From Alicyclobacillus_A sp963788285 (GTDB lineage Bacteria; Bacillota; Bacilli; Alicyclobacillales; Alicyclobacillaceae), in contig CAWBGB010000012.1 in NCBI GenBank assembly GCA_963788285.1, forward strand, positions 62,001 to 126,000: 64,000 nt of DNA, given 5' to 3'. Below the pieces are notes generated by a model. The model made no database searches, had not been told where the DNA came from, and worked only from the letters and a program-made list of their open reading frames with translations. The translations under genes were made by a program, and so were the position numbers. Position 1 is the stretch's first letter; each line of letters opens with the position of its first letter. Positions 1-8,810 of the stretch are shown piece after piece.

Positions 1-750
1 TGCCAGAATCATCGGAACGTGCGCAAACACAGGCAATTCGGCACCAAGCGCCTCGAACAAAACCACGTGTTTTGGCGTATTGGACAAATGTTCCTCCGCC
101 CGAATGACATGCGTGATGTGCATCTCAAAGTCATCCACACAAGACGCAAAGTGGTACGTTGGCGTGCCGTCCGCCTTCCACACCACAAAGTCGTCGAGTT
201 CTTCGTTCGAAAAGACCACGTCGCCGCGGATGACATCGTGCACCACTGTCTCTCCGACCTGTGGAGACCTGAAACGATAGACATGTGGTTCCCCAGCATC
301 CATCTTCGCTTTCACTTGCTCTGCGGACAAAGTCCTGCAACGGCCCACGTAACGCGGTGCCTTGCCTTGACGCTGGGCCTCTTCACGGTCTTTGGCCAAT
401 TGCTCCTGCGAACAGAAGCACGGGTACACCCGCCCTTCCGACAACAGCCTATCCAGTGCTGCTCGGTAGATCTCCTGCCGCTCCGACTGGCGATACGGCC
501 CGTGTGGTCCGCCAACAATGGGTCCCTCATCCCAGTCAATGCCGAGCCAGCGAAAGCTATCCAATATTTCCTGCAAAGACGCCTCCGTAGATCTTGCTGT
601 ATCGGTATCGTCAATGCGCAGGACGAATGTGCCACCGTGTTGACGCGCAAACAGCCAATTGAAGTAAGCGGTCCGCGCACCCCCAATGTGCAGCGACCCC
701 GTAGGGCTTGGCGCAAAGCGCACTCGAACCGGGTGTTCGGTGTCCACCAT
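1..750 (-). CDS. gltX: Glutamyl-tRNA synthetase, N-terminal part (runs off the window)
   Basis: Class I aminoacyl-tRNA synthetase that charges tRNA-Glu with glutamate in the cytoplasm. Reading from 750 leftward gives 250 residues without a stop. The class I signature appears as HIGG at residues 21-24 (after RFAPSPTG), followed by the LRIDDTD and R-S-T-E elements of the Rossmann catalytic core. A cysteine-rich insertion (CFC) and the LDDFVVWKADGTPTYHFA region are typical of bacterial GluRS. The ATG start has GGAGG about 9 nt upstream. The C-terminal KMSKS and anticodon-binding part lies outside the window. Whether it also charges tRNA-Gln (the non-discriminating type usual in Bacillota) cannot be read from this part. 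Identity is certain; only the length is incomplete. Confidence 0.96.
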   Translation of the reverse strand, partial: MVDTEHPVRVRFAPSPTGSLHIGGARTAYFNWLFARQHGGTFVLRIDDTDTARSTEASLQEILDSFRWLGIDWDEGPIVGGPHGPYRQSERQEIYRAALDRLLSEGRVYPCFCSQEQLAKDREEAQRQGKAPRYVGRCRTLSAEQVKAKMDAGEPHVYRFRSPQVGETVVHDVIRGDVVFSNEELDDFVVWKADGTPTYHFASCVDDFEMHITHVIRAEEHLSNTPKHVVLFEALGAELPVFAHVPMILA

Positions 751-828
751 CTCTACAACCTCCACGTCGTGTATCTGATTCAAGAAAGAATGAAAAACTA
801 AGGACAACATTCCTTTGTGAGGTGAGTC

Positions 829-1161
829 ATGTTGTCTAAAGCCAAAAACGGCAACGCACCATTGACCAGCGTCAACTCCGGGTGGTACAACCCAGGCCCC
901 ATCAATGATACGGACTTGCCGAACGCCGAATTGTCCGCAGTACAAGCCCGGGATTACGACATTCTGCGGGAGGAATTCCCGGAAGGGCCGTACGGCGCAC
1001 CGACAAATGAAGAGAAACTTGGAAAGACGTCACCTTGGCGGCCAGGGCAAGCTGTCGTCAGCTCTCTGCGCGACCAGAACCCGGTGTCGTCCGACCGGCA
1101 AGTCACCTTGGATGAACCCCCCGCTCAGGCGCCGAAGGGATCCATCGAGGGACAGAACTAG
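829..1161 (+). CDS. Small hydrophilic protein of unknown function (110 aa)
   Basis: I do not recognise this family. The protein is hydrophilic, proline-rich and acidic in its middle (residues 25-60), with no membrane segment, signal peptide or cysteines. The ATG is preceded by GAGGTGAG at good spacing, and the reading frame is the only sensible one between gltX and lgt. It is divergent from gltX, with a 78-bp shared intergenic region that should hold both promoters. The clear ribosome binding site and sustained coding character suggest a real, probably lineage-restricted gene. A role cannot be assigned. Confidence 0.6.
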   Translation: MLSKAKNGNAPLTSVNSGWYNPGPINDTDLPNAELSAVQARDYDILREEFPEGPYGAPTNEEKLGKTSPWRPGQAVVSSLRDQNPVSSDRQVTLDEPPAQAPKGSIEGQN

Positions 1162-1310
1162 GTTGCCTTCCCGACGTATACCAGCTTGTGCATGTTGCCG
1201 TACAACTCCTTCATTGTATTCCAAGCCGCAAACAGACACAAAGTGGTATAGTATAAGAGGTTTACCGCCACGGACGGCTATGGATTCTTATCAAGCAAGG
1301 AGTTGTGACA

Positions 1311-2120
1311 ATGCACCAATACTGGTTTTGGATTGGAAACTTCCCGGTACGGGCATACAGCACCATTTTCGCCCTGGCGTTCCTGCTGGGACTTGGGGCA
1401 ACATTGTACTTTGCGAAGGCAGACGGTAAACGAGATCTGGTTCCACACCTATGGAACATGGCGCCAATGCTACTGCTAGGAGGTATTGTGGGTGCGAGGT
1501 TTTGGCAAGTCTTCTTCTTTGACTGGCCGTACTACTCACAGCACCCTGGTGAAATCATCGCCGTCTGGCACGGTGGCTTGTCGATTCAAGGCGGCGTGGT
1601 GGGCGCCTTCATCGTCGGCGCTTGGTACGTATACAAACATCAGCTCGACTTTTGGTCGCTGGCAGACGTTGTGGCTCCCGGCCTACTGCTTGGACAGAGC
1701 ATTGGGCGCGACGCGAACCTCATGAATGGGGACGCGTTTGGCGATCCGACCCACCACGGATTCGGTATACTCTACCCACCGGGAACGCTCGCATATCAAA
1801 CGTACGGCAACCAGCCGCTGTGGCCAGCCGAAGTCTGGGAAGGGCAGGCTGATGTCGTGCTCTTCGCCATCCTGCTGATTCTCAAGCAACGCCAGTGGCC
1901 AAAAGGGTTCCTGTTTATGTACTACGTCGTCGCCTACAACGCAGTTCGGTTCCTACTGGAGATGTTGCGCGGAGATTCACCGCGTTACCTGTTCCACTGG
2001 GATGCCGCACAGTGGACAAGCGCACCGCTGGTCCTCCTGGGAATTGTCGTGCTCGTCTTCCTGTTCTTACGGGATGGCCGCAAACAAACACCAGATGATG
2101 AAAACCCCGCCCGTTCCTAA
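1311..2120 (+). CDS. lgt: Prolipoprotein diacylglyceryl transferase
   Basis: Transfers diacylglycerol from phosphatidylglycerol to the lipobox cysteine of prolipoproteins, the first step of lipoprotein maturation, in the cytoplasmic membrane. 269 residues, polytopic, about seven membrane segments. Family landmarks are visible: H87-GGLSIQGG (His of the HGGL motif), the Lgt signature region at residues 128-142 with R133 and N136, and the late R in NAVRFLLEMLRGD. The signature reads GRDAN-LMNGD rather than the usual GRIGNFING, a small departure. I chose the ATG at 1311 over the in-frame GTG at 1305. AAGGAG at 1297-1302 lies 8 nt from the ATG but only 2 nt from the GTG. The stop codon forms the loop of the downstream terminator. 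Confidence 0.95.
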   Translation: MHQYWFWIGNFPVRAYSTIFALAFLLGLGATLYFAKADGKRDLVPHLWNMAPMLLLGGIVGARFWQVFFFDWPYYSQHPGEIIAVWHGGLSIQGGVVGAFIVGAWYVYKHQLDFWSLADVVAPGLLLGQSIGRDANLMNGDAFGDPTHHGFGILYPPGTLAYQTYGNQPLWPAEVWEGQADVVLFAILLILKQRQWPKGFLFMYYVVAYNAVRFLLEMLRGDSPRYLFHWDAAQWTSAPLVLLGIVVLVFLFLRDGRKQTPDDENPARS

Positions 2121-2137
2121 GGAACGGGCGGGGTTTT
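2101..2137. terminator. Bidirectional terminator whose loop is the lgt stop codon
   Basis: A perfect 17-bp inverted repeat: left arm 2101-2117, loop TAA at 2118-2120, right arm 2121-2137 ending GGGGTTTT. The left arm therefore encodes the last residues of Lgt and the loop is its stop codon. A-tract and T-tract flank both sides, so it can also terminate hisC, which converges from the right (stop at 2151). Confidence 0.9.
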
Positions 2138-2150
2138 CCTTCTACCGCGC

Positions 2151-3254
2151 TTACACGTGTTGACGCGTCGATTGAATCAGAGCGTTCATACACACTTCGT
2201 TCTCTTCCGGTGTGCCGAAGGAGATTCTAACCCACTCCGCAAGTCCGGCAAACCCGGCGCGAACCATGACACCCATCATCATCAATTCGTTCGCCGTGGC
2301 CACCCCATTCCCCGTGCGGACTAAGATGAAGTTCCCTTCCGCAGGTACCGCGAATAACCCCGCAGCCGCACACTGACTTTCATAAAACTGTTTGCCTTCC
2401 GCTGCAAGAGCGCGCGATGCTCGCCGATGGTCTTCATCCAGCAGCGCAGCCGCTGCAGCCCGCTGCGCGACCCGGTTCACATTGAACGGCTCCCGGACGC
2501 GGTTCACGTATGCGAGCAATTCCGGATGTGCCAAGGCATAGCCCACGCGAAGCCCTGCCAAGCCATAGAGCTTGGAAAAGGTATGTAGCAGAACCACCCG
2601 CGGATCGGCAAACAGTTCCGCACTGTCGACGACGCGCCGGTCGTTGTGACTGTAGTCGTTATACGCGAGATCAAACACCACGACCACGTGTTCAGGCAGT
2701 GCCTTGAGCAACCAATTGGCTTCTTCCTGAGTGAGAATCGTTCCGGTGGGATTATTGGGGGAACATAAGTAGATTAACTTCGTCTTCTCTGTGACCGCGT
2801 CAGCCAGCGCTTCCACGTCAAACGAGAAATCTGCGTGCAGAGGAACCTGTCTTACCCTCGCACGCATAATCGCGGCACCGAACGAATACTGCGAAAACGT
2901 CGGAAATGGAACCACCACTTCATCGTCCGATTCTAAAAATGTTTCAGACAACAGTTTAATGATGTCGTCAGATCCGTTGCCAACCAGCACGTGTTCTGCG
3001 GACAACCCGTGGAATCTCGCAATCGCGTCACGCAACAACTCGCTTCCACCGTCTGGATAATGGTGCAACGTGGAGAGTTCCTCTCGAATTGCCTCAATCG
3101 CCAACGGTGAGGGCCCCAGCGCATTTTCGTTTGCGTTTAATTTGATAACGCGCTTCAGTCCGTACAGGTTGTGCAGCTCGTCATCTGTCAATCCGGGTAC
3201 GTACGGTTCAATGTCGGATATCCCTGGCCGCACCAACTTCGTCCATTCAATCAT
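2151..3254 (-). CDS. hisC: Histidinol-phosphate aminotransferase
   Basis: PLP-dependent class I/II aminotransferase that converts imidazole-acetol phosphate to histidinol phosphate in histidine biosynthesis; in Bacillota the same enzyme type may also act on aromatic precursors. 367 residues, normal family length. Visible motifs are the N-terminal KLNANENALGPSP, the SPNNPTGT pyridoxal-pocket motif, FDLAYNDY, and the Schiff-base lysine in TFSKLYGLAGLRVGY. I chose the ATG at 3254, preceded by GGGGGAT, over an upstream in-frame start giving nine or ten extra residues without a ribosome binding site. It stands alone, away from other his genes, convergent with lgt and divergent from ilvA. Confidence 0.93.
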   Translation of the reverse strand: MIEWTKLVRPGISDIEPYVPGLTDDELHNLYGLKRVIKLNANENALGPSPLAIEAIREELSTLHHYPDGGSELLRDAIARFHGLSAEHVLVGNGSDDIIKLLSETFLESDDEVVVPFPTFSQYSFGAAIMRARVRQVPLHADFSFDVEALADAVTEKTKLIYLCSPNNPTGTILTQEEANWLLKALPEHVVVVFDLAYNDYSHNDRRVVDSAELFADPRVVLLHTFSKLYGLAGLRVGYALAHPELLAYVNRVREPFNVNRVAQRAAAAALLDEDHRRASRALAAEGKQFYESQCAAAGLFAVPAEGNFILVRTGNGVATANELMMMGVMVRAGFAGLAEWVRISFGTPEENEVCMNALIQSTRQHV

Positions 3255-3451
3255 TCGCAATATCCCCCAATTCAACTGCAGCAAAACCTAATTCCGTTGC
3301 AGAGAGTACCACTCCAAAATCGGCTCTGTTACAATAGACCGTGCGGTATACCGTGCATTCTAGCACACTATCCACCGTCCAACAACGGGCGTGTACCTAT
3401 CTTCGTGGGACGGCCAAGCGAGGTCGACCCGACATTGAAAGGAGTCTCTTT

Positions 3452-4672
3452 GTGTCTACGTCTATTCCAACGCTCAGCGACATTCAGACTGCGCGAACGC
3501 GGTTGCAAGGCGTCGTTCTGGAAACGCCCGTCGATTATTCTAAAACGTTTTCCACAATGACCGGCAACAACATCTACTTCAAACTCGAAAACTTACAGAA
3601 AACCGGCTCGTTCAAACTGCGCGGCGCGTTCAACAAGATTGCCAACCTTACAGAGGAAGAGTGTAAACGAGGCGTCATTGCTGCATCCGCTGGTAACCAT
3701 GCGCAGGGCGTAGCCTTTGCGGCGAGTTATCACCAGGCGCCGTGTACCATCGTGATGCCGGAAAGCGCCAGCCTCGCAAAAATTGCCGCTACGCAAGGGT
3801 ATGGCGCGAACGTTGTGCTCTCCGGTAATTCGTACGACGACGCCTACGCACACGCGTTACAGCTACAGGCCCAGCACGGATACACGTATGTGCACGCCTT
3901 TGACGATCCACATATCATCTCCGGGCAAGGCACCGTCGGCTTGGAAATTCTCGAACAACTTCCGTCGGCAAACGCCATTATCGTGCCCATGGGCGGCGGT
4001 GGCCTCGCCGCCGGCATTGCCGTAGCAGTCAAAGCACTGCGCCCTGACATCAAGGTGTTTGGGGTAGAAGCGTCTGCGGCGGCTTGTTTTCGCCATGCCC
4101 TAGACACAGGTGTCGTAGAAACCATCCCGCCATGCCCCACCATTGCCGATGGCATCGCGGTGCGGAGACCAGGTGACCTGACACTTACGCTGGCCAAACA
4201 GTACGTGGACGACGTATTTACCGTGGAGGAAGACGAAATCGCCCGTTCCATGGTTTTGCTGCTCGAGCGGAGCAAACTCGTTGCGGAGGGGTCGGCGGCG
4301 GCAGCACTGGCTGCGTGCCTCTATGGCAAGGTCCCGCAAAACCTCGGAAATGTGGTGGTGGTTCTCTCTGGTGGAAACATTGACGTGACCATGCTCTCCC
4401 GGGTGATTGAGCACGGTCTTGTGGAGTCCGGGCGATTCCTCCGATTGGCCGTGAACCTGGCCGATAGACCTGGAGCCTTGCGGGATTTGTTGGACATCAT
4501 TTCCGGGCTGGGAGCAAATGTCCTCTCGGTGCAGCACCACCGAGTTGGGACCAGCATCGCCATTGGTCAGACGGAAGTCGAGCTCGACCTGGAAACAAAG
4601 GACACCAACCACATCCATCTGATCTTGCACACCCTGCAGGAACACGGTTATACACCTGCAAATCGTTGTTAA
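3452..4672 (+). CDS. ilvA: Threonine dehydratase with C-terminal ACT domain
   Basis: PLP-dependent deaminase converting threonine to 2-oxobutyrate and ammonia, the committed step of isoleucine synthesis. 406 residues: fold-type II catalytic domain (about 1-320) with Schiff-base lysine K55 in TGSFKLRGA, the phosphate-binding SAGNHAQG and the glycine-rich GGGGLAAG. A single ACT domain follows (about 330-405; RFLRLAVNLADRPGAL). The size and single ACT domain fit the short IlvA/TdcB-like group, so a catabolic role is not excluded. GTG at 3452 is the start because AAAGGAG lies 7 nt upstream; the upstream in-frame ATG has no ribosome binding site and adds a non-conserved extension. Confidence 0.93.
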   Translation: MSTSIPTLSDIQTARTRLQGVVLETPVDYSKTFSTMTGNNIYFKLENLQKTGSFKLRGAFNKIANLTEEECKRGVIAASAGNHAQGVAFAASYHQAPCTIVMPESASLAKIAATQGYGANVVLSGNSYDDAYAHALQLQAQHGYTYVHAFDDPHIISGQGTVGLEILEQLPSANAIIVPMGGGGLAAGIAVAVKALRPDIKVFGVEASAAACFRHALDTGVVETIPPCPTIADGIAVRRPGDLTLTLAKQYVDDVFTVEEDEIARSMVLLLERSKLVAEGSAAAALAACLYGKVPQNLGNVVVVLSGGNIDVTMLSRVIEHGLVESGRFLRLAVNLADRPGALRDLLDIISGLGANVLSVQHHRVGTSIAIGQTEVELDLETKDTNHIHLILHTLQEHGYTPANRC

Positions 4673-4687
4673 TCGTTCAAAACAGTC

Positions 4688-4725
4688 GCGGGCACCGTTC
4701 GCACAATGTGGCGGTGCCCGCTTCC
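4688..4725 (+). terminator. Rho-independent terminator after ilvA
   Basis: Inverted repeat GCGGGCACCG / CGGTGCCCGC (10 bp, perfect) 16 nt after the ilvA stop, followed by TTCCT. The T-tract is short, so the strength is moderate. Confidence 0.75.
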
Positions 4726-4788
4726 TATAATGATACATTTGTTCCTCGGAAAACGGTGTCTCGCGAATGGTAGTCCGAATGGTCAGCC

Positions 4789-5874
4789 CTACAACGTGTA
4801 AAATCCGACGGCCATCACCAAGTACGCGCCGAACGCCATCGCGCCTTCCAGCCAGTTCGATTCACCGTCCATCATTAACACCACAACCAATACAGCGGCG
4901 GCACCCATACTGACAAGTTCCGGCCAGGAAAACAGCAGTGGCATTGGGTTTCCGATAAACAGGCTGGCAAAGAACAAAATCGGTGCCACGAACATCGCCA
5001 CTTGTAAACTGCTGCCAACAGCAATTTCCAACGACAGGTCCATCCTGTTTTTCCAGGCCATCCACACGGCCGAAGCGTGCTCTGCGACGTTGCCGATGAC
5101 AGCAACGACCACCACGCCCATAAACACTTCGTTCCATCCGAGCGTCGTAGCCAAGAACTTCATGCTGTCGACCAGCCATTCACTTTCCAGCCCCACGAGA
5201 ACCGTGGTGATCAACAAGACAAGCACAGATGGGAGTAACTGCCAATGACGTTCGTCTTTGCCCTCGCTGCTGACGCTGTCAATGGATTCAAACACTTCGC
5301 GGTGCGTGAACAACGAGAAATACAGTCCCAAGATGTAGAGAAGCAGCGAAACGGTGGCCACAACACTGGACAGCGCGAGGCTGACCTCTGCGCGTTCAGA
5401 TGAGAAAATCGCTGGCACGATGAAAGCCACACCGACGCTCAAGAGCAACATCGATGCATTGCTACGCGCAGCACGGATGTTGAACCGCTGAATCGGATGG
5501 CGAATCCCACCCACAAAAAAACTGACACCGAGAACAAACAGGAGGTTGCCCAGAATGGATCCGGTAATCGACGCCTTTACCAGTGTGGTTAGCCCGTTGC
5601 TCAGCGCAATGATGCCAATGATGAGTTCCACGGCGTTGCCAAACGTGGCGGACAACAAACCACCGACTCGAGAACCCGCATGTGCGGCGATGGATTCTGT
5701 ACTCCTCCCCATCAAACCAGCCAAAGGAATAATGGCCAGGCACGCCAAAATGAATACCACTAGGTCATCCGCGTGCATCAGTTCGACAGCCGCACTGGCG
5801 GCTACCAAGACGGCAGTGACAGGCCATATCCATTTCTTCAACCTCACATCCCCCCGTAATCTGTACTTCGACAT
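4789..5874 (-). CDS. Ca2+/H+ antiporter of the CaCA superfamily (CAX/VCX1-like)
   Basis: Integral membrane exchanger that exports Ca2+ (or a related divalent cation) against H+. 361 residues with about eleven hydrophobic segments. The two alpha-repeat ion-binding motifs are clear: one ends FGNAVELIIG, the other VIGNVAEHASAVWMAWKN, with the glutamates and asparagines expected for cation coordination. An acidic linker lies between the halves (SVSSEGKDE). The start is uncertain. The ATG at 5874 lacks a good ribosome binding site, while GGGGGG inside the reading frame lies about 8 nt before an in-frame TTG (start of LKKWIWP); the true protein may be 11 residues shorter. Monocistronic. Confidence 0.88.
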   Translation of the reverse strand: MSKYRLRGDVRLKKWIWPVTAVLVAASAAVELMHADDLVVFILACLAIIPLAGLMGRSTESIAAHAGSRVGGLLSATFGNAVELIIGIIALSNGLTTLVKASITGSILGNLLFVLGVSFFVGGIRHPIQRFNIRAARSNASMLLLSVGVAFIVPAIFSSERAEVSLALSSVVATVSLLLYILGLYFSLFTHREVFESIDSVSSEGKDERHWQLLPSVLVLLITTVLVGLESEWLVDSMKFLATTLGWNEVFMGVVVVAVIGNVAEHASAVWMAWKNRMDLSLEIAVGSSLQVAMFVAPILFFASLFIGNPMPLLFSWPELVSMGAAAVLVVVLMMDGESNWLEGAMAFGAYLVMAVGFYTL

Positions 5875-6107
5875 GTTTTCATCCGGTCTGGATCTCTGCT
5901 CTATCCTGACTCACCACATGTACAATTATGAATCCCACGTAAGATGTATGACCACACTCACGTTACCAATCAAACCGTCATTCGTCCATTCAACCGTGTC
6001 AGTTTTCTCCCGATTCCAACGCATTATCAAAGAGAAACCACAACGTGATCCCATTGCGAGTACAAGAGTCTGTCTAAACCGACTCGCGGAACCAGGCCTC
6101 TGCTTGG

Positions 6108-6137
6108 TTGCCCAAGGCTTCGTAGTGAGCATATAAT
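6108..6137 (+). promoter_or_regulatory. Likely sigma-A promoter of ppa
   Basis: A perfect -10 TATAAT at 6132-6137 is preceded, with an 18-bp spacer, by TTGCCC at 6108-6113 as a -35. Transcription would start about 25 nt before the ppa ribosome binding site. Confidence 0.65.
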
Positions 6138-6169
6138 GGGTTAGAACACGTCTAAAGGAGGAACTGTGA

Positions 6170-6661
6170 ATGTCCAGCGGTAAGCTCAGTGTGGATGCCT
6201 TTATCGAAATTCCCAAGGGCAGCCAGAACAAGTACGAATTTGACAAGGAAGCCGGCGTATTTCGGCTCGACCGAGTCCTGTATTCCCCTATGCACTATCC
6301 TACCGAATACGGATACATACAAAACACGTTGGCGGAGGATGGAGATCCGCTGGACGTCCTGGTTTTGACCACGTTCCCGACCTTCCCGGGCTGTGTCATT
6401 GAAACGCGCGTTGTCGGTGTACTGGTCATGTCCGACGACAAGGGCCAAGACGAAAAGTTACTCGGTGTTGCGGAAACGGACCCACGTTTTTCACAAGTAG
6501 AAACGCTGGACGACGTACCGCCACACATTCTCAAAGAAATTGCCCACTTCTTTGAGGTCTACAAGGACCTGGAAGGCAAGGAGACGAAGATTGAAGGCTG
6601 GAAGGGCCGCGAAGACGCGGAACGAATTTTGCAGGAATCGATTCAACGCTACAAAGGCTGA
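6170..6661 (+). CDS. ppa: Soluble inorganic pyrophosphatase, family I
   Basis: Hydrolyses pyrophosphate to phosphate in the cytoplasm, pulling biosynthetic reactions forward. 163 residues, the usual bacterial family I size. The signature DGDPLDVLV with its metal-binding aspartates is present near residues 57-65, preceded by the conserved YPTEYGYIQNTLAEDGDPLD region. The N-terminal PKGSQNKYEFDKEAG element is also typical. AAAGGAGGA lies 7 nt before the ATG, a TATAAT promoter lies upstream, and a terminator follows directly, so this is a single-gene unit. Confidence 0.96.
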   Translation: MSSGKLSVDAFIEIPKGSQNKYEFDKEAGVFRLDRVLYSPMHYPTEYGYIQNTLAEDGDPLDVLVLTTFPTFPGCVIETRVVGVLVMSDDKGQDEKLLGVAETDPRFSQVETLDDVPPHILKEIAHFFEVYKDLEGKETKIEGWKGREDAERILQESIQRYKG

Positions 6662-6670
6662 AGCCATTAA

Positions 6671-6702
6671 AAGGACGGTCGCGATGGGGCACCGTCCTTT
6701 TT
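6671..6702 (+). terminator. Terminator after ppa
   Basis: Perfect 9-bp stem AAGGACGGT / ACCGTCCTT around an 11-base loop, followed by T5, starting 10 nt after the ppa stop. Confidence 0.88.
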
Positions 6703-6734
6703 CAATGCGTATGGTTGGACGACCAATACCTTCG

Positions 6735-6959
6735 TCACTTCGTGAACAAGGCATATCCGCTCTTTTTTAGAGCAATCACCCCAAAGGCGGACAGCAACAC
6801 GTCCACGAGGCTGATGCTGTACAATACCCACTCTGCCACGGAGAACGAAAAGCCCACGTGAAAGAACAAAATAACGGATAACAGAACAAATAGCAGTAAG
6901 GACACCCACCATTGCCGAAAGATCATGTTCAAATCGCTAGCACATCCAATAAAAACCAA
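6735..6959 (-). CDS. Possible small membrane protein (up to 74 aa)
   Basis: Two predicted membrane-spanning segments (about residues 16-36 and 42-62) make this a plausible small integral membrane protein. It starts with TTG at 6959 or, in frame, ATG at 6926. Neither start has a convincing ribosome binding site. It lies between the ppa terminator and the divergent cobalamin-binding-type gene. No family recognised; it may be spurious. Confidence 0.35.
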   Translation of the reverse strand: MVFIGCASDLNMIFRQWWVSLLLFVLLSVILFFHVGFSFSVAEWVLYSISLVDVLLSAFGVIALKKSGYALFTK

Positions 6960-7080
6960 AAATCAAACAAGGCGGACACTCCTCAGTTTTGATGTCCCAT
7001 ACCCAGTCGCTGTACAGCACAGAGATATTTGTCTGCATTATACTGTAGGTACGAAGGCCGAACAAAGAAGGAGGGTACCC

Positions 7081-7962
7081 GTGACAGCCAGACCGCGCAT
7101 TGCGTCACTCTGCCCAAGCAACACAGAGATTCTTTGTGCCATGGGTCTCGGCGACTGCTTGGTTGGCGTTGACCTGTATTCAGACTACCCACCAGACGTA
7201 GTTCGTGCGTTGCCAAAACTTGGTCCCGATTTGGACATCGACATCGAGCGGTTGTGTGACCTGAATCCTGACCTGACCGTCTGTTCCCTTTCCGTCCCCG
7301 GTATGGAACGCGTGGTTGAGTCGGTTCGAAACGCGGGGCTCTCTTACGTCGTCCTGTCTCCGCACGCGATTTCGGACATTTGGCAGGACATGCGCCTGGT
7401 GGCTGATGCGCTCGATGGCGCGGTGCCACAAAACGTGTTACAGACGGTCATCTCATCTCTCCAACGCCGCGTGGCGAACATTGCGAAGCATACACAAACC
7501 TGCGAGTACCGCCCAAAACTATACTGGGAGTGGTGGCCGAATCCGGTGTTTTCTCCTGCCCAATCAAACTGGCTCACCGAGATCAGCTTCCTGGCCGGCT
7601 GCGTCAACATTTTTGCAGACGTTGAAGGAAACCAGGTGAAAGACGACGGTAGCCGAGTCGTTGCTGCCAATCCGGACTACCTACTCGCGGTATGGACCGG
7701 TATTCCGCAGCACAAAGTACCTCTACAAAAAATTCTCTCGCGCAAGGCGTGGGCGTCTGTACCTGCCATGCGCAACCAACAGGTATACATCCTGCCCGAG
7801 GGACTGTACTGTCGGCCTTCGCCGCGGCTGATCGACGGCTTAGAGCAGTTGGTCGGAATCGTCCATCCGGACATCGCTCGGGCGCTTCAACTCCCCTCTC
7901 CCGCCTCCTACGGACCGGTTCGCACGTGGAACGGATTGTGGTTGGATGGCGTTACCCCATGA
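7081..7962 (+). CDS. Cobalamin/Fe-siderophore-type binding protein (helical backbone metal receptor), no signal peptide
   Basis: 293 residues of the periplasmic-binding-protein-like fold (PF01497 type, BtuF/FepB-like). The opening RIASLCPSNTEILCAMGLGD and the DLNPDLTV helix start are typical of the 'cobalamin-binding protein' group of Bacillota. There is no signal peptide or lipobox, so unlike true transporter receptors it seems to be cytoplasmic, and no ABC permease or ATPase lies nearby. The start is GTG at 7081, with AAGGAGG 6 nt upstream; a longer in-frame reading from 6925 has no such site. Binding of a corrinoid is an inference from the family. Confidence 0.82.
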   Translation: MTARPRIASLCPSNTEILCAMGLGDCLVGVDLYSDYPPDVVRALPKLGPDLDIDIERLCDLNPDLTVCSLSVPGMERVVESVRNAGLSYVVLSPHAISDIWQDMRLVADALDGAVPQNVLQTVISSLQRRVANIAKHTQTCEYRPKLYWEWWPNPVFSPAQSNWLTEISFLAGCVNIFADVEGNQVKDDGSRVVAANPDYLLAVWTGIPQHKVPLQKILSRKAWASVPAMRNQQVYILPEGLYCRPSPRLIDGLEQLVGIVHPDIARALQLPSPASYGPVRTWNGLWLDGVTP

Positions 7963-7970
7963 CAAACAAG

Positions 7971-7998
7971 GCCAGTGACGCTGCAGCGTGTCACTGGC
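7971..7998. terminator. Hairpin between convergent genes
   Basis: Perfect 9-bp stem GCCAGTGAC / GTCACTGGC. On the minus strand it is followed by a CTTGTTTG tract, so it mainly fits termination of the enoyl-CoA hydratase operon coming from the right. It may serve both converging genes. Confidence 0.6.
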
Positions 7999-8015
7999 TC
8001 ATCGGTGAACAGGGT

Positions 8016-8792
8016 TCAACGGTTCGTAAACTTGGGTTGCCGCTTTTCGATAAACGCTTGAATTCCCTCTTTGGCATCTTCTGACCGGAACACTTCACCA
8101 AACAGCTTGGCTTCCAATCGGATTCCGTCTTCTAAAGGCAACTCAAGTCCCTGATCAATCGCCTGCTTCGCCAGCCGAAGCGCCACTTGGCTACGCGCCG
8201 CAAACACCTTCGCAAATTCCAGAGCAGACGAGAGCGCGCTCCCTGTGGGCACGATTCGGTTGACCAAGCCCATTCGATAAGCTTCAGCGGCCGACACAGG
8301 TTCCCCGCTGAAAATCAATTCCTTGGCACGGGAAGGCCCTATCAGTCTGGACAAACGCTGTGTTCCACCAGCCCCGGGGAAGACTCCTAGTTTGATTTCT
8401 GGTAGGCCAATGACAATTTGCTCCTCAGCAATGCGGAAATCACAGGCGAGAGCGAGTTCGCAGCCCCCTCCCAGGGTCAGACCGTTCAACGCGGCGACGG
8501 TCGGTTTACCAAGCTGTTGCAGTTGATTCATCACGTCATCAAACGCCAACGCCTGGCCTTCCGCGTTCCCTTCTGCAATGTAACTAGGAAACTCTTTAAT
8601 GTCCGCTCCCGCCATGAACACGCGATCGCCGGCGCCCGTTACCACCACCGCGTACACTTCTGAATTATCGCGTACAGTCTCAACAGCCTGTTTTACTTGA
8701 CGCCCCATTTCGGTGCTGAGAACGTTTAGAGGTGGATTATCGAGCGTCAACACTGCGACTCCATCGCGAACCTCAATATGTACTGTCCCCAT
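8016..8792 (-). CDS. Enoyl-CoA hydratase/isomerase (crotonase family)
   Basis: 258 residues, a typical short-chain enoyl-CoA hydratase, hydrating trans-2-enoyl-CoA in fatty-acid or amino-acid breakdown. Both catalytic glutamates are in place: one in GGGCELALACDFR, one in GLPEIKLGVFPGAGGTQR. The oxyanion-hole element AGADIKEF is also intact. GGAGAG lies about 8 nt upstream of the ATG. It is the last gene of a minus-strand run (DUF72 protein, small membrane protein, this gene) with gaps of 9 and 18 bp. The exact substrate cannot be told from sequence. Confidence 0.92.
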   Translation of the reverse strand: MGTVHIEVRDGVAVLTLDNPPLNVLSTEMGRQVKQAVETVRDNSEVYAVVVTGAGDRVFMAGADIKEFPSYIAEGNAEGQALAFDDVMNQLQQLGKPTVAALNGLTLGGGCELALACDFRIAEEQIVIGLPEIKLGVFPGAGGTQRLSRLIGPSRAKELIFSGEPVSAAEAYRMGLVNRIVPTGSALSSALEFAKVFAARSQVALRLAKQAIDQGLELPLEDGIRLEAKLFGEVFRSEDAKEGIQAFIEKRQPKFTNR

Positions 8793-8810
8793 GTCACGTC
8801 TCTCCCCGTT

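Noticed and set aside
19..801. Long plus-strand frame (260 codons) at the left edge
   Set aside because: It lies opposite gltX, whose minus-strand frame has the HIGG motif and family-wide similarity; the plus frame has no family features or ribosome binding site.
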